Assembly: GCA_019459505.1 (NCBI GenBank)
Contig: JAIBEV010000132.1
Span: 1-64,000, forward strand
From: Candidatus Paracaedibacteraceae bacterium
GTDB taxonomy: Bacteria; Pseudomonadota; Alphaproteobacteria; Paracaedibacterales; Paracaedibacteraceae
DNA: 64,000 nucleotides
Direction: 5' to 3'
Below the pieces are notes generated by a model. That model worked only from the letters and a program-made list of their open reading frames with translations. It was not told where the DNA came from and did no database searches. Both the position numbers and the translations under genes were made by a program. Of the stretch, positions 46,556 to 56,524 are shown piece after piece; position 1 is the first letter of the stretch, and every line of letters begins with the position of its first letter.

Positions 46556-47383
46556 ATGAGTGTTGAAACTAAACCCTATATTATAGTTTTAGGCAATGAA
46601 AAAGGGGGCACCGGCAAATCAACGGTAACCACGCATGTCATCACAGCGCTGCTATGGAAAGGTTATAAGGTAGGATCAATTGACGTCGATGCTCGTCAAG
46701 GAACGCTATCGCGTTATGTGGAAAATCGTCAACACCGTGTCCAAGAATCGGGGCTTGCGCTTCCTTTGCCCCAGCATATTGCAGTTTTTCGCAGCAACCT
46801 TGAAAGCACGCCAGCTGCCTGCGAAGAAGAGAAAGCACAATTTACTCAGGCGCTAGAACAGCATCGGGGTTGCCATTTTATTGTTATTGATACGCCGGGA
46901 AGTGATACTTACTTATCCCGCCTTGCCCATTCCTATGCGGATACATTGATTACCCCTCTCAATGATAGTTTTATTGATTTGGACATGTTGGTGAGGGTAG
47001 CCCCGGATTCTTTAGACATTTTACGTCCTAGTACCTATGCAGAAATGGTTTGGGAGCAAAAGAAACAACGTGCCATGCGCGATGGAGGTAAAATTGATTG
47101 GATCGTTTTGCGCAACCGTTTAGCCAGTATCCATTCGCGTAATCGTGAAGAAATGGAAAAAGTATTAGGGGCACTGGCTAAAAGGATCGGATTCCGATTG
47201 CTTCCTGGATTTGGAGAACGCGTAATTTTTCGTGAACTTTTCTTAAATGGCCTGACGTTATTGGATATGCGGGAAACAGGCACCCCCATGACGTTGTCCC
47301 ATGTGGCCGCTAAGCAAGAGCTCACTGATTTATTAGATAGGCTAAATCTACCGCATGGTCTGCGCGATAAAGCAACCGCCTAA
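46556..47383 (+). CDS. mipZ: Division-plane positioning ATPase MipZ
   Basis: The 275-residue ParA/MinD-type ATPase forms a gradient from the chromosome poles, where it binds ParB, and keeps FtsZ away from them. The deviant Walker A motif is GNEKGGTGKST (13-23); switch regions are in DVDARQGTLSRY and FIVIDTPGSDTYLSRLAHSYAD. The C-terminal pattern DWIVLRNRL...GFRLLPGFGERVIFRELF is the alphaproteobacterial MipZ signature as I know it. It stands as a single gene, divergent from the toxin operon. Confidence 0.9.
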   Translation: MSVETKPYIIVLGNEKGGTGKSTVTTHVITALLWKGYKVGSIDVDARQGTLSRYVENRQHRVQESGLALPLPQHIAVFRSNLESTPAACEEEKAQFTQALEQHRGCHFIVIDTPGSDTYLSRLAHSYADTLITPLNDSFIDLDMLVRVAPDSLDILRPSTYAEMVWEQKKQRAMRDGGKIDWIVLRNRLASIHSRNREEMEKVLGALAKRIGFRLLPGFGERVIFRELFLNGLTLLDMRETGTPMTLSHVAAKQELTDLLDRLNLPHGLRDKATA

Positions 47384-47400
47384 AGACCACCTTTTCAATC

Positions 47401-47973
47401 TTACTCATCTTGAGTTGCGTCAGGGGGATTAATAAAGCCCCCCATATCTTCATCTTCAACCACTTGGAATTTATTGTTAGCAAGTTGAGTCGGTTCTGCT
47501 GTTTGCGGCGGCGGAGACTTAGCTTGCACAGCAGATGGTTGAGCAGGAGCAGGTCTAGGTTCTTTTACCGCCATAGACGGGGCCGGTATTGCTGTTTGCG
47601 GCGGTGGGGGCATCATCAAGGATGCAATTGTTGGTGTTGGTTGTTGAATTTGTGACATGACTTGAACACCGGGAATTTGAACAATATCAACCTTTTTAGG
47701 TAAAATAAATTCTGGACTAATTCCAATGCATCGATAGGTATCACAGAAATTAGTTGCTGTTGTTTTCTTATCAAAAATGTACAATCCTTGCTTCCCCGAG
47801 GTTAATTCGAATCGCTCGGAATGATCAAGATATAGAAGAACGGCCCCCACACTTGCAAGAATAGCGAATGCAACCACAAAAGAAGCTCTCACGCTTGACA
47901 TGCTTTCCCCCTTACCAGCCCGTTGGCCAGGTACATATGGATTGTAATAATAATCATCATGATCGTTCTTCAT
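47401..47973 (-). CDS. Proline-rich single-pass membrane protein, unknown
   Basis: The 190-residue protein has a Tyr-rich N-terminus (DDYYYNPYVPGQ), one membrane segment at about 29-47 (ASFVVAFAILASVGAVLLYL) and a periplasmic part with a Cys pair (NFCDTYRCIG). The last third is a Pro/Ala/Gln-rich linker (MMPPPPQT, PRPAPAQPS) with an acidic end. The topology resembles TonB- or SPOR-like envelope proteins without their folded C-terminal domain. Function unknown. It converges with mipZ. Confidence 0.65.
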   Translation of the reverse strand: MKNDHDDYYYNPYVPGQRAGKGESMSSVRASFVVAFAILASVGAVLLYLDHSERFELTSGKQGLYIFDKKTTATNFCDTYRCIGISPEFILPKKVDIVQIPGVQVMSQIQQPTPTIASLMMPPPPQTAIPAPSMAVKEPRPAPAQPSAVQAKSPPPQTAEPTQLANNKFQVVEDEDMGGFINPPDATQDE

Positions 47974-48166
47974 AACCTTAAAATAAGGGGACTGAAGTTA
48001 AATTTTGGTAAAATTTAGGGAATTTTTTGAATTCTAAAAATATAAGTTTGCTCTTGCATAAAAGATCACCTTATTTTTTGTGCAAAAAGAAGAAGCCACT
48101 GGAGACTATACAGTGCCTCAGAAAGGGCATCTACAAAACAATTAATGACAGTTAAGAAACGATTAT

Positions 48167-48841
48167 TTAAAACAACTCCCCCTGGACGGGGCCTCCAACC
48201 ATTGTCTTGATTGGCTCAAAGGATCTTCTATGATAGGGGGTAATACCATGGGTCTGAATGGCTTGCAGATGGTGTGCCGTTCCATAACCGGCGTTCTTCC
48301 TCCACCCATAAGCAGGATAATGAAGATCTAAGGCCTGCATTAAACGATCCCGTGTTACCTTAGCAAAAATTGAGGCCGCCGCAATCGATAAAGAAGTGGC
48401 ATCGCCTTTAATAACCGTCATCGATGGACATCCTAAATTTGGCTTGCGAATACCATCGATCAACGCAAATTCAGGTGGGATAGATAAAGCAAGAACTGAT
48501 CGTTCCATCGCAAGACGGGTAGCGCGGCCAATGTTTAATTGATCAATTTCGGCTACCTCAGCAATTCCCACACCATAATGCAGCACAGTACCACTTAACT
48601 TATTCATTATCTCAAAAGCTGCATCTCTTTTCTTTTCAGTCAATTTCTTGGAATCATGAATCAGTGATTGAAGAGCATCGGGCAAATCTTGCGTGAGAAA
48701 AATGACGGCCCCTGCAACTACCGGTCCAGCCAAAGGACCACACCCCGCTTCATCAATTCCAGCAATGATTTTAAAAGAAGAACTTGTGTTTTCGAGATTA
48801 AAGGTAGGCCTAGCCGTCTTCGTCATCGACAATAATCTCAT
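48167..48841 (-). CDS. rnhB: Ribonuclease HII
   Basis: The product cleaves RNA in RNA/DNA hybrids and single ribonucleotides in DNA. The motif GIDEAGCGPLAGPVVAGAV gives the first Asp-Glu pair; further acidic residues lie in AEIDQLNIGRATRLAM and ALIDGIRKP. Two starts are possible, ATG 48841 and ATG 48826 (MTKTARPTFN); the second gives a 17-base overlap with the antiporter gene and a 219-residue product of normal size. The overlap implies co-transcription with the antiporter. Confidence 0.95.
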   Translation of the reverse strand: MRLLSMTKTARPTFNLENTSSSFKIIAGIDEAGCGPLAGPVVAGAVIFLTQDLPDALQSLIHDSKKLTEKKRDAAFEIMNKLSGTVLHYGVGIAEVAEIDQLNIGRATRLAMERSVLALSIPPEFALIDGIRKPNLGCPSMTVIKGDATSLSIAAASIFAKVTRDRLMQALDLHYPAYGWRKNAGYGTAHHLQAIQTHGITPYHRRSFEPIKTMVGGPVQGELF

Positions 48842-50096
48842 TTAACGCAGTTTTTTTACGCTGCAGTCGCCGCTGTACCCAACTGAATTCGGGGCCAAAG
48901 GCCATAGCAAGAATGTTTGTAAAGCTAAGAGCCCGTGAATCAACATGTTCTTTCAATCGTCGAGCAGTTGCCAGCCATAGTGGACTAAATGCTAGGGATA
49001 AAACTGTCATGGCCACAATTAACTTTTGTCCCCGATCATCAATAATTCCAGATTGATGCCCAACAGTGGCCAAAAGAAAAGCAAATTCACCCAGTTGAGA
49101 CAACACAACGCCGACTAGAAAGGATTGTGCTCGGGGTACTTTTAGAATATGAAGAATTGCAATATTAATGGCTGTTTTTCCAATTGTTAGAACAAACAAT
49201 AAGACAGTCACCATGAACCAATGATCCACAATAAAATTGAGATCAAGCAACAATCCAATTGATAAAAAGAAAACCATTAATAAGGTGCTTTGAATAGGCT
49301 TTGTTGTTTCAAGTAAAACAATTCGTTCATGGGTATTACCCAGCACTAAACCCGCTAAAAAAGCACCATACGCGGCCGATAAACCAATTAATCCTGAAAT
49401 TGCTGCTGCAGCAAAACAAAAGCCTAGGCTTGCAAGCGGCGTTAAATCCTTTTCACCAGATATAATTTGAGTTAAGGGAATGCGCACACGCTGCTTTCTT
49501 GACAAATAAGAAATTAACCCAACAATAATGGCGATCGATAAAACCAGCTTAATAATGAGTCCGGGATCAAAAATTGAACCGCTATTTAAATTTCTCAAAA
49601 TTAAAATCATCGGCACAATGGCTAAATCCTGAGCAATCAAAACACCAATCGCTAATTGACCGGAATCACTCCGCATTTCGCCAATCCGTTCCAACAAATT
49701 AACCACGACCGCTGTCGAGGAAAGAGCTAAAACGAAGCCCAATAATAAAGACATCCCCAAAGACCAACCAAAGAAGGGAGCCAATCCTAAAGACACGACT
49801 AAGCTGATCGCAATCTGTAAAACTGTGCACAAGGTGGTTTGGAGCCAGGCGTTTTTAAAGGTTCTGAGATTTAATTCCATGCCGACAACAAAAAGAAGCA
49901 ACAGGACACCCAATTCAGCCATCGTTTCAATGATATCTCGACTTTCAACGTAAGCAAAACCCGATGGCCCTAAAATAATACCGGCCAGAATATATCCCAA
50001 AATTGGGGGTTGCTTTAGACGCACAAAACCCAAGCCGCCAGCCAATGCTGCGACCACAACTAAGGTAATTTCTATAAGTCGCATATCATGGTGCAT
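48810..50096 (-). CDS. CPA2-family monovalent cation:proton antiporter (KefB/YbaL-like membrane domain)
   Basis: The 428-residue protein has about 12-13 membrane segments. Family features seen are the start segment LKQPPILGYILAGIILGPSG, the ion-binding region SSTAVVVNLL and ALSSTAV, LIAQDLAIVPM, and LSAAYGAFLAGLVLGNTH. It stops after the transport domain; the C-terminal RCK/TrkA nucleotide-binding domain of KefB and YbaL is absent. Ion specificity (K+ or Na+) cannot be told. ATG 50084 (MRLIEITL) is an alternative start. Confidence 0.9.
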   Translation of the reverse strand: MHHDMRLIEITLVVVAALAGGLGFVRLKQPPILGYILAGIILGPSGFAYVESRDIIETMAELGVLLLLFVVGMELNLRTFKNAWLQTTLCTVLQIAISLVVSLGLAPFFGWSLGMSLLLGFVLALSSTAVVVNLLERIGEMRSDSGQLAIGVLIAQDLAIVPMILILRNLNSGSIFDPGLIIKLVLSIAIIVGLISYLSRKQRVRIPLTQIISGEKDLTPLASLGFCFAAAAISGLIGLSAAYGAFLAGLVLGNTHERIVLLETTKPIQSTLLMVFFLSIGLLLDLNFIVDHWFMVTVLLFVLTIGKTAINIAILHILKVPRAQSFLVGVVLSQLGEFAFLLATVGHQSGIIDDRGQKLIVAMTVLSLAFSPLWLATARRLKEHVDSRALSFTNILAMAFGPEFSWVQRRLQRKKTALNEIIVDDEDG

Positions 50097-50235
50097 GCGT
50101 TTAACTTAGCATAATGATATTGAAAAACGCAAATGCTCCCTTTGCTAAGTTGCTACAATAATACAATTTTTTAAAAATACAAATTATCAATATTTTAATT
50201 AATATTTAACATAAAATAGACAAAAGGAGAGAAAA

Positions 50236-50604
50236 ATGGATAAAATGGAATTAGAGATGAATTCAGTGGTCCATGCTATGTCTGATCAACAGCTAACATT
50301 CCAACAGTTTCTAACTGAGTTCCATGCTTTACAAGATCGTCTTTTGAGCATGCCAGAGGAGGAAGCTCTTTCGGAAACATTTGTGGTCGAACAAGATAAA
50401 CTTTCTTACTTATTAACACAATTATCAACTTATTCTTCTCAAGAACAAGAAAAAGCACGCCGTGAAATGCGTGAATTTGCTGATAAATTAGCTCACAAAT
50501 TGGCAGCTTTAAAACGCCGAATGGAACAGCTATCGCTTGATATGTCAGCTGTTGAAACTCGGACTCGAGGAATCAAAGCTTATAATCAAGGAAAAATATT
50601 TTAA
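50236..50604 (+). CDS. Coiled-coil protein of a flagellar operon, possible chaperone
   Basis: The 122-residue hydrophilic protein is almost all helical, with a long coiled-coil-like stretch (QEKARREMREFADKLAHKLAALKRRMEQL split over two helices) and a C-terminal RGIKAYNQG. The ATG at 50236 has AAAGGAGAG upstream. Its stop overlaps the next start region as TAAATG, so it is coupled to fliO. This points to a flagellar secretion role, such as an FlgN/FliJ-like chaperone, but no family motif proves it. Confidence 0.6.
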   Translation: MDKMELEMNSVVHAMSDQQLTFQQFLTEFHALQDRLLSMPEEEALSETFVVEQDKLSYLLTQLSTYSSQEQEKARREMREFADKLAHKLAALKRRMEQLSLDMSAVETRTRGIKAYNQGKIF

Positions 50605-50880
50605 ATGGATGTGCCGTCCTTAGCCTATACTCTTATCTCTTTTGTGGGGGTCATTATTGCCATGATTGCCGTTTTATATGGCATACGGTGGGTCATGCAT
50701 AAAACAAATTTGACTGGAGCCGGCGGTCGCAATACTGATTTGCGTGTGACCGATCGCGTGACCATTGATACAAAACGTCAACTGCTGCGTCTCAAGGATA
50801 AAACCTATGAATATGTTATTTTATTGGGTGACACAGATTTATTGCTCGATAAGAAGCCCCATGAGGAAACGGTGGCATGA
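50605..50880 (+). CDS. fliO: FliO-like flagellar biosynthesis protein
   Basis: The 91-residue protein has one N-terminal membrane segment (AYTLISFVGVIIAMIAVLYGIRW, residues 6-28) and a small cytoplasmic domain ending VILLGDTDLLLDKK, the usual FliO layout. FliO assists FliP assembly in the flagellar type III export gate. It lies directly between the coiled-coil gene and fliP, overlapping fliP by ATGA. Confidence 0.8.
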   Translation: MDVPSLAYTLISFVGVIIAMIAVLYGIRWVMHKTNLTGAGGRNTDLRVTDRVTIDTKRQLLRLKDKTYEYVILLGDTDLLLDKKPHEETVA

Positions 50881-51626
50881 CGAAATTTCTAAAAGCTAAA
50901 CTACCTTGGTTCATCGTAACGTTTCTTCTCTTGATTGCCCTAAGCAATAAGGGGGTGGCCGAAAGTTTAACCCTAGATATGGGGAACGCTAAAGGATCTT
51001 ACAGTGCTCGCTTGATTCAGCTCTTTATAGTTTTCACAGTCTTAAGCGTTGCCCCCTCCCTCGTTATTATGGCAACTTCCTTTACGCGGATGGCCATTGT
51101 TTTATCTTTCTTGAGAACATCAATTGGGCTACAACAGTCCCCCCCCAATATGGTCATCATGAGTTTAGCGATGTTTTTAACGATGTTTGTCATGGCCCCC
51201 ACCTTTGAAAAGGCCTATGAGGAAGGCATTGCTCCTTTAATTGCAGAAAAAATTTCTGAAGAACAAGCCATTCATAAAGCGGTCGAACCTTTCAAAGAGT
51301 TTATGCTACGCAATGTGCGAGAAAAAGATTTAGGATTATTTTTAGATTTATCTCAAACAGGAACATTGGAAAAGCCATCAGATACCCCCCTTAAAGTTTT
51401 AGTTCCTGCTTTTATGATCAGCGAACTTAAACGAGCCTTCGAAATTGGATTCCTTATTTTTATCCCTTTTCTCATTATTGATCTAGTTGTTGCCGCCGTT
51501 TTAATGTCGATGGGTATGATGATGTTGCCCCCCGTTATGATCTCTCTTCCCTTTAAAATAATTTTCTTTGTTTTAATTGATGGATGGCGACTATTATCAG
51601 GCAGTTTAGTTAATAGTTTTAGTTAA
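50877..51626 (+). CDS. fliP: Flagellar export gate protein FliP
   Basis: The 249-residue protein starts with a cleavable signal sequence (up to GVAES) and has the family blocks PSLVIMATSFTRMAIVLSFLR, SPPNMVIMSLAMFLTMFVM, VLVPAFMISELKRAFEIGF and the last MGMMMLPPVMISLPFKIIFF. FliP forms the FliPQR core of the flagellar export gate. The usual fliQ and fliR neighbours do not follow; the next gene is a nitroreductase-like enzyme 221 bases away. Confidence 0.96.
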   Translation: MTKFLKAKLPWFIVTFLLLIALSNKGVAESLTLDMGNAKGSYSARLIQLFIVFTVLSVAPSLVIMATSFTRMAIVLSFLRTSIGLQQSPPNMVIMSLAMFLTMFVMAPTFEKAYEEGIAPLIAEKISEEQAIHKAVEPFKEFMLRNVREKDLGLFLDLSQTGTLEKPSDTPLKVLVPAFMISELKRAFEIGFLIFIPFLIIDLVVAAVLMSMGMMMLPPVMISLPFKIIFFVLIDGWRLLSGSLVNSFS

Positions 51627-51847
51627 ATACCTGGGAAAAAAACAAAGAAAATAAACTTTACTATAAAAAAAGCTTGAAAATATTTTTAACGTTGCTATTT
51701 ATGATGTAGGCGTCGGAAGAACAACAATAAAAACCGGCGCCAGTTATCCATTAATCTTTTCATTAACCGCCTTACTGATTTGACATTCTTCCTGGATGCA
51801 TTAATCTTATAATTTAGAGAATTGTAAAGATTACAAAAGGAAGTCCC

Positions 51848-52429
51848 ATGATTAATCAAGATGCGTTAAATCAATTATTTATTGAAGCTCGCACTCACTC
51901 AACCTGGCAAGACAAAAAAGTTTCAGAAGATACTCTTCGACAAGTTTTTGATTTAGCAAAAATGGCCCCTACAAGTGCAAACTGCTCACCGATGCGGATC
52001 GTGTTTGTTCAATCTCAAGCAGCCAAAGAAAAACTAAAGCCTTACCTGGCGCCAGGTAACGTTGAAAAAACCATGGCGGCCCCTGTCACCGCAATTATCG
52101 CCTATGACATGGAATTCTATGAACAATTGCCAAAACTCTTTCCCCATGCCGATGCTCGCTCATGGTTTGTAGGCAATCAAGAATTGATCGAAAGAACAGC
52201 CGTGATTAACGGTTCGTTGCAAGCCGCTTATTTCATTCTTGCGGCCCGGGCATGCGGTCTCGATTGTGGACCAATGTCAGGATTTGATAATGCCAAAGTT
52301 GATGAAGCCTTTTTCAAGGGCACAACGTTTAAATCAAATATCTTATGCAATTTAGGTTATGGCGATACGACAGCCTTATTTCCTCGTAGTCCTCGTTTTG
52401 AGTTTGCGGATGTCTGTCATATTGATTAA
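51848..52429 (+). CDS. rutE: RutE/malonic semialdehyde reductase-type nitroreductase
   Basis: The 193-residue FMN enzyme has the nitroreductase core with [12 protein letters not shown] near the FMN site, [21 protein letters not shown] and the C-terminal ILCNLGYGD...PRSPRFEF. This is the RutE/HadB-like subgroup, which reduces malonic semialdehyde in pyrimidine breakdown or 3-hydroxypropionate chemistry. No other rut genes are near, so another semialdehyde substrate is possible. AAAGGAAG precedes the ATG. Confidence 0.85.
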   Translation: MINQDALNQLFIEARTHSTWQDKKVSEDTLRQVFDLAKMAPTSANCSPMRIVFVQSQAAKEKLKPYLAPGNVEKTMAAPVTAIIAYDMEFYEQLPKLFPHADARSWFVGNQELIERTAVINGSLQAAYFILAARACGLDCGPMSGFDNAKVDEAFFKGTTFKSNILCNLGYGDTTALFPRSPRFEFADVCHID

Positions 52430-52496
52430 CCCTTGAAAAATATCCTGTTGAGCAGGTAAGTTGGGGGTAAGAGATTTTAACCAAAAAGATAGACTC

Positions 52497-53849
52497 ATGA
52501 CAATTCGTGTTCGGTTTGCCCCCAGCCCCACAGGTTTACTCCATATTGGAAACGCTCGTACAGCCTTAATAAATTGGCTTTTTTTCCGTAGTCATCAATT
52601 AAAAGGTCATGAGGCTCATTTCTTGCTCCGTCAAGATGATACAGATTTAGAGCGATCAAAAGAAGACTATGCTGAAGCGATCAAACAAGATTTAGCCTGG
52701 CTGGGAATAACATATGACACCTTTATGAAGCAATCAGACCGGTTTACTCGCTATGATGAAATGAAGCAAAAGTTGATTGATGAGGGACGGTTATATCCTT
52801 GCTATGAAACCCCAGAAGAACTCGACTTTAAACGCAAACGACAAATGAGCCGGGGTGAACCGCCTCTCTATGATCAAGCGGCCTTAAAATTAACCGAGGA
52901 AGAAAAAGCTGCCTTCGAGAAAGAAGGCCGGCGTCCTCATTGGCGCTTCAAATTGCTACCTGAGGAAATTAAATGGCAAGACCTTATTCGGGGCGAAAAC
53001 CAGTTCCATGGGGCTCACTTGAGTGATCCTGTTCTTGTCCGTGCAGATGGCGCTTATTTGTATACCCTAACCTCAGTTGTTGATGATATTGACACAGAAA
53101 TTACCCATATTCTCAGAGGGGAAGATCACGTTACTAATACCGCTGTCCAAATTCAAATTTTTGAAGCCTTAGGGCGTAAAGCGACTACCATCCACTTTAG
53201 CCACACCACTTTATTAAAAGATGTTGATGGGAGCCCGCTGTCTAAACGGTTAGGATCCTTAAGCCTGCGGAATTTGCGGGAGCAAGGAATTGAACCCATG
53301 GCTATTAATTGTTTGCTAGCTCGGCTTGGCACCTCTCAACCCGTTGAACTGCATCCTACTATGGATGAGTTAGCCCGGGGTTTTGATTTGGCAACCTTTA
53401 GCCGGACTCCCCCTCGCTTTGATATGCACGACTTAGAAACGCTAAACCGTAAGATTTACCAAGTTTATCCTTATGACGCATTATCCTCCAAGCTTAAAGA
53501 GTTGGGAGCCCCAGATATTACCCCTACTATCTGGAATCTTGTGAGAGAAAACTTAAAAAACCTTGACGAACTTGCCCAATGGCAACAAGTGTTCTTTGGA
53601 GAAATCCAGTCCACGGTCGAGGATAAAGGGTATTTACAAACAGCCTTAAAACTTTTACCCTCCACACCCTGGACAACAGAGACATGGAGCCACTGGACTA
53701 CAGCCATCAAAGCAGAGACAGGCCGCAAAGGGCGCGATTTATTTATGCCTTTACGCCAAGCCTTAACAGGATTCGATCATGGCCCCGAAATGAAGGAATT
53801 ACTGCCCTTGATTGGCTATGAGGCCGCTGTAAAACGCTTGTCAATTTAG
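52497..53849 (+). CDS. gltX: Glutamyl-tRNA synthetase
   Basis: The start is ATG 52497, giving TIRVRFAPSPTGLLHIGNART; the longer frame from 52461 adds 12 unlikely residues. The 450-residue class I synthetase has HIGN at 16-19 and the KMSKS-like loop as PLSKRLGS. Middle blocks LLRQDDTDLERS and YLYTLTSVVDDIDTEITHILRGEDH are conserved. The length and the SKRLGSLSL variant fit the GltX group common in alphaproteobacteria, which often have a second, non-discriminating copy. cysS follows after 18 bases. Confidence 0.95.
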   Translation: MTIRVRFAPSPTGLLHIGNARTALINWLFFRSHQLKGHEAHFLLRQDDTDLERSKEDYAEAIKQDLAWLGITYDTFMKQSDRFTRYDEMKQKLIDEGRLYPCYETPEELDFKRKRQMSRGEPPLYDQAALKLTEEEKAAFEKEGRRPHWRFKLLPEEIKWQDLIRGENQFHGAHLSDPVLVRADGAYLYTLTSVVDDIDTEITHILRGEDHVTNTAVQIQIFEALGRKATTIHFSHTTLLKDVDGSPLSKRLGSLSLRNLREQGIEPMAINCLLARLGTSQPVELHPTMDELARGFDLATFSRTPPRFDMHDLETLNRKIYQVYPYDALSSKLKELGAPDITPTIWNLVRENLKNLDELAQWQQVFFGEIQSTVEDKGYLQTALKLLPSTPWTTETWSHWTTAIKAETGRKGRDLFMPLRQALTGFDHGPEMKELLPLIGYEAAVKRLSI

Positions 53850-53867
53850 AATAGAGATCAAGATCCC

Positions 53868-55229
53868 ATGCACTTAAAGGTTTATAATACCTATAGCCGA
53901 CAAAAAGAAGATTTTGTCCCTCTAAATCCGGCTGATATTGGTCTCTATGTTTGTGGGCCAACAGTATATGATTTTGCTCACATTGGTAATGCGCGCCCGG
54001 TCGTGGTTTTTGATATCCTAAACCGTCTCTTACGCCATCTTTATCCACAGGTCACTTATGTGCGCAATATTACCGACGTAGATGACAAGATTAATGCTAC
54101 GGCCAAAGCATCCGGCGAGTCTATTCGCACCATTACCGAGCGAACAACCCAAGCTTATAATGAGGACATGGCAGCCTTAGGGGCGCTGGTTCCCAATGTC
54201 ACCCCGCGCGCAACCGAGCATATTAATGAGATGATCTCAATGATTGAGCGGCTGATTGAGCAAGGACATGCCTATGCCATTGATGGCCATGTGCTCTTTG
54301 CTGTTAAAACATTTGCCCAGTATGGTAAACTGTCGCATCGCAATCAGGATGAATTACTGGCTGGCGCCCGCGTCGAGATTGCCCCTTATAAAAGGGATGC
54401 AGGCGACTTCGTTTTATGGAAACCATCTGATGAAGAAACACCGGGATGGGATAGTCCTTGGGGACGTGGCCGACCAGGCTGGCACATTGAATGTTCGGCT
54501 ATGAGCGAGAAATATCTGGGCAAGACCTTTGATATCCATGGCGGCGGCATCGATTTATCCTTTCCCCACCATGAAAATGAATTGGCTCAAAGCTGTTGTG
54601 CCAACAAAACGACCTATTTTGCTAAATACTGGATGCATAATGGACATTTAACCGTTAATGGTGAAAAAATGTCCAAATCCCTTGGCAATTTTTATACGGT
54701 AAGAGAATTGCTCGAGGACTTCAAAGGTGAGGCTTTACGCTATATGTTGATGAGTGCCCATTACCGCCAGCCTTTAGACTTATCCAAAGATCTGATTCGA
54801 CAATGCCAAACAAGCCTGGACCGCCTCTATGGCACCCTGCGCGGCCTTAAGGTCGCAGAAAAAGCATCTATTCACCCCGATGTTATGGCAGCGCTCCTCG
54901 ATGATATGAATGTACCGTTGGCCCTGTCTCATCTTCATGAGTTAGCCTCGCAGATCAACAAGGCATCCGAGTTTGAAGAAAAGCAAAAGCTTGCATCCGT
55001 GTTAAAATCCTCTGGTTTGTTATTGGGCATCTTACAACAGGATCCAGACCTGTGGTTCCAAGGAGAAATGGATCTCAATACAACAGAAATTGATAGTCTT
55101 ATTAAACGGCGGAATGAAGCACGTGCAGCCCGAGATTTTGCGGAAGCTGATCGCTTACGCCAACATTTATTGGACATGGGGGTGGTGTTGGAAGACTCAA
55201 CGTCAGGGACGACCTGGCGTCGTGCTTAG
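53868..55229 (+). CDS. cysS: Cysteinyl-tRNA synthetase
   Basis: The 453-residue class I synthetase shows [20 protein letters not shown] (zinc Cys and HIGH-like motif), [41 protein letters not shown] and [11 protein letters not shown]. These include all zinc ligands (Cys, Cys, His, Glu). Length is normal. It sits between gltX and trmJ (3 bases upstream of trmJ), so the three form a translation-related operon. Confidence 0.98.
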   Translation: MHLKVYNTYSRQKEDFVPLNPADIGLYVCGPTVYDFAHIGNARPVVVFDILNRLLRHLYPQVTYVRNITDVDDKINATAKASGESIRTITERTTQAYNEDMAALGALVPNVTPRATEHINEMISMIERLIEQGHAYAIDGHVLFAVKTFAQYGKLSHRNQDELLAGARVEIAPYKRDAGDFVLWKPSDEETPGWDSPWGRGRPGWHIECSAMSEKYLGKTFDIHGGGIDLSFPHHENELAQSCCANKTTYFAKYWMHNGHLTVNGEKMSKSLGNFYTVRELLEDFKGEALRYMLMSAHYRQPLDLSKDLIRQCQTSLDRLYGTLRGLKVAEKASIHPDVMAALLDDMNVPLALSHLHELASQINKASEFEEKQKLASVLKSSGLLLGILQQDPDLWFQGEMDLNTTEIDSLIKRRNEARAARDFAEADRLRQHLLDMGVVLEDSTSGTTWRRA

Positions 55230-55232
55230 GCT

Positions 55233-55955
55233 ATGACAGAGCAGCCCATTTTCCTCTTACACCAGCCACAGTTGCCAGAAAATATTGGTGCTGTAGCTCG
55301 GGCTATGGGCAATTTTGGCCTTAATAACTTAAGAATCATTAATCCGGTTTGTGAGGTCCAAGACCCTAAAGCGATTGCGACCGCGGCCGGTGCGGAAAAA
55401 ATTTTAGCGGATGCCGACCTTTATGCGACCCTGGAAGAAGCCATTGCTGACCTTAATTGGGTGTATGGAACCTGCGCTACACAACGCCATTTAATTAAAG
55501 AGTACATTCCTATTCGCCAGGCCGCTGACCGCGTTCAGTCCCACCTTCTAAGGGGCAAGGTGGGTCTCCTGTTTGGCCCCGAGCGCACCGGCTTATCCAA
55601 TGATCAACTCGCCCGTTGTCATGGCGTTATTCAAATTCCAGTGAACCCTGATTTCTCTTCCATGAACTTAGCCCAGGCCAGCGTTATTATGGCCTACGAA
55701 CTGTCTCATTATACCGCTAGGGCCCAAGCGGATCTCTATTATGGGGAAACGTGTCCTGCCTCACAGCAACAACTGAACGCATTTCTAAATTTCCTTGAGA
55801 CAAAACTTGATGACATAAACTATTGGCGGGTGTCAGGAAAAAAGCCTTTAATGAAACAAAACATCGAGAATGTTTTTACCCGCATGCAACCCGCAGAACA
55901 AGATTTACGCTCTTTGTGGGGCATGATTGATTTATTAAGCAAAAAAAACAAGTAA
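55233..55955 (+). CDS. trmJ: tRNA (cytidine/uridine-2'-O)-methyltransferase TrmJ-like SPOUT enzyme
   Basis: The 240-residue SPOUT methyltransferase has the three family motifs: HQPQLPENIGAVARAMGNFG (motif 1), GLLFGPERTGLSNDQL (motif 2) and IPVNPDFSSMNLAQASVIM (motif 3 with the knot). The extra helical C-terminus (about 170-240) agrees with TrmJ, which methylates position 32 of tRNAs, rather than the shorter TrmL. It starts 4 bases after the cysS stop. Confidence 0.93.
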   Translation: MTEQPIFLLHQPQLPENIGAVARAMGNFGLNNLRIINPVCEVQDPKAIATAAGAEKILADADLYATLEEAIADLNWVYGTCATQRHLIKEYIPIRQAADRVQSHLLRGKVGLLFGPERTGLSNDQLARCHGVIQIPVNPDFSSMNLAQASVIMAYELSHYTARAQADLYYGETCPASQQQLNAFLNFLETKLDDINYWRVSGKKPLMKQNIENVFTRMQPAEQDLRSLWGMIDLLSKKNK

Positions 55956-56041
55956 TCCTGCGACGATCTGCCTACTGATATTTGTTCGGCCTCTTGCTAT
56001 TAATAAAAGCATAAACTCAATCTAAACAGTCTAAAAATATT

Positions 56042-56431
56042 ATGAAATTTATGCTTCTTATTGCGCTCATTTTCTCTGAGGCGATTGCTTCTGATGCTCT
56101 CAAACCATTTAATGATCCTACCCATGTTTATGCCCAAGAAGAAGTCGTCACTCACTTTAAAGAGGTCATTTTACCAACTGTTCAACCTCTCTTTGAAAAG
56201 TATACACAAATCTTATTTGATCCTAAATTTCCAGCACCTATCCATCCTAACAAATCGATTGTTGACTGCTGGAACTGTTTATATAATCAAATGGTGCGAG
56301 CCCTTAAGCGAGATAAGCCCGAAGAAATACAAATTAATATAATTTACATGCTGTTAACCCATCACAAGAAAACTTTAGAAAAAGAATTCCCTCATGAATA
56401 TAGCGAATTACAGCCTTATCTTAAGTATTAA
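56042..56431 (+). CDS. Small secreted protein, unknown
   Basis: The 129-residue product has a short signal peptide (KFMLLIALIFSEAIAS, cut near residue 17). The mature part is helical, with a CWNC pair (DCWNCLYNQM) in the middle and a basic C-terminus. The CxxC-like pair has the spacing of a thioredoxin-type or disulfide motif, but the surrounding sequence does not fit thioredoxin. No family recognised. It precedes the patatin gene by 93 bases. Confidence 0.55.
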   Translation: MKFMLLIALIFSEAIASDALKPFNDPTHVYAQEEVVTHFKEVILPTVQPLFEKYTQILFDPKFPAPIHPNKSIVDCWNCLYNQMVRALKRDKPEEIQINIIYMLLTHHKKTLEKEFPHEYSELQPYLKY

Positions 56432-56524
56432 TATATTGCCTTCCTCCTTTAAAAAGTAATTTAATTTTAACTTTTTTGCATTTAACCTAATTTTATAGAT
56501 ACTTGTGTGATAAAAGAGGTTTAA

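Noticed and set aside
51709-51741. GC-rich inverted repeat between fliP and the nitroreductase gene
   Set aside because: An 8-pair stem with one G-U and a 17-base A-rich loop, without a T tract; too weak to call a terminator.
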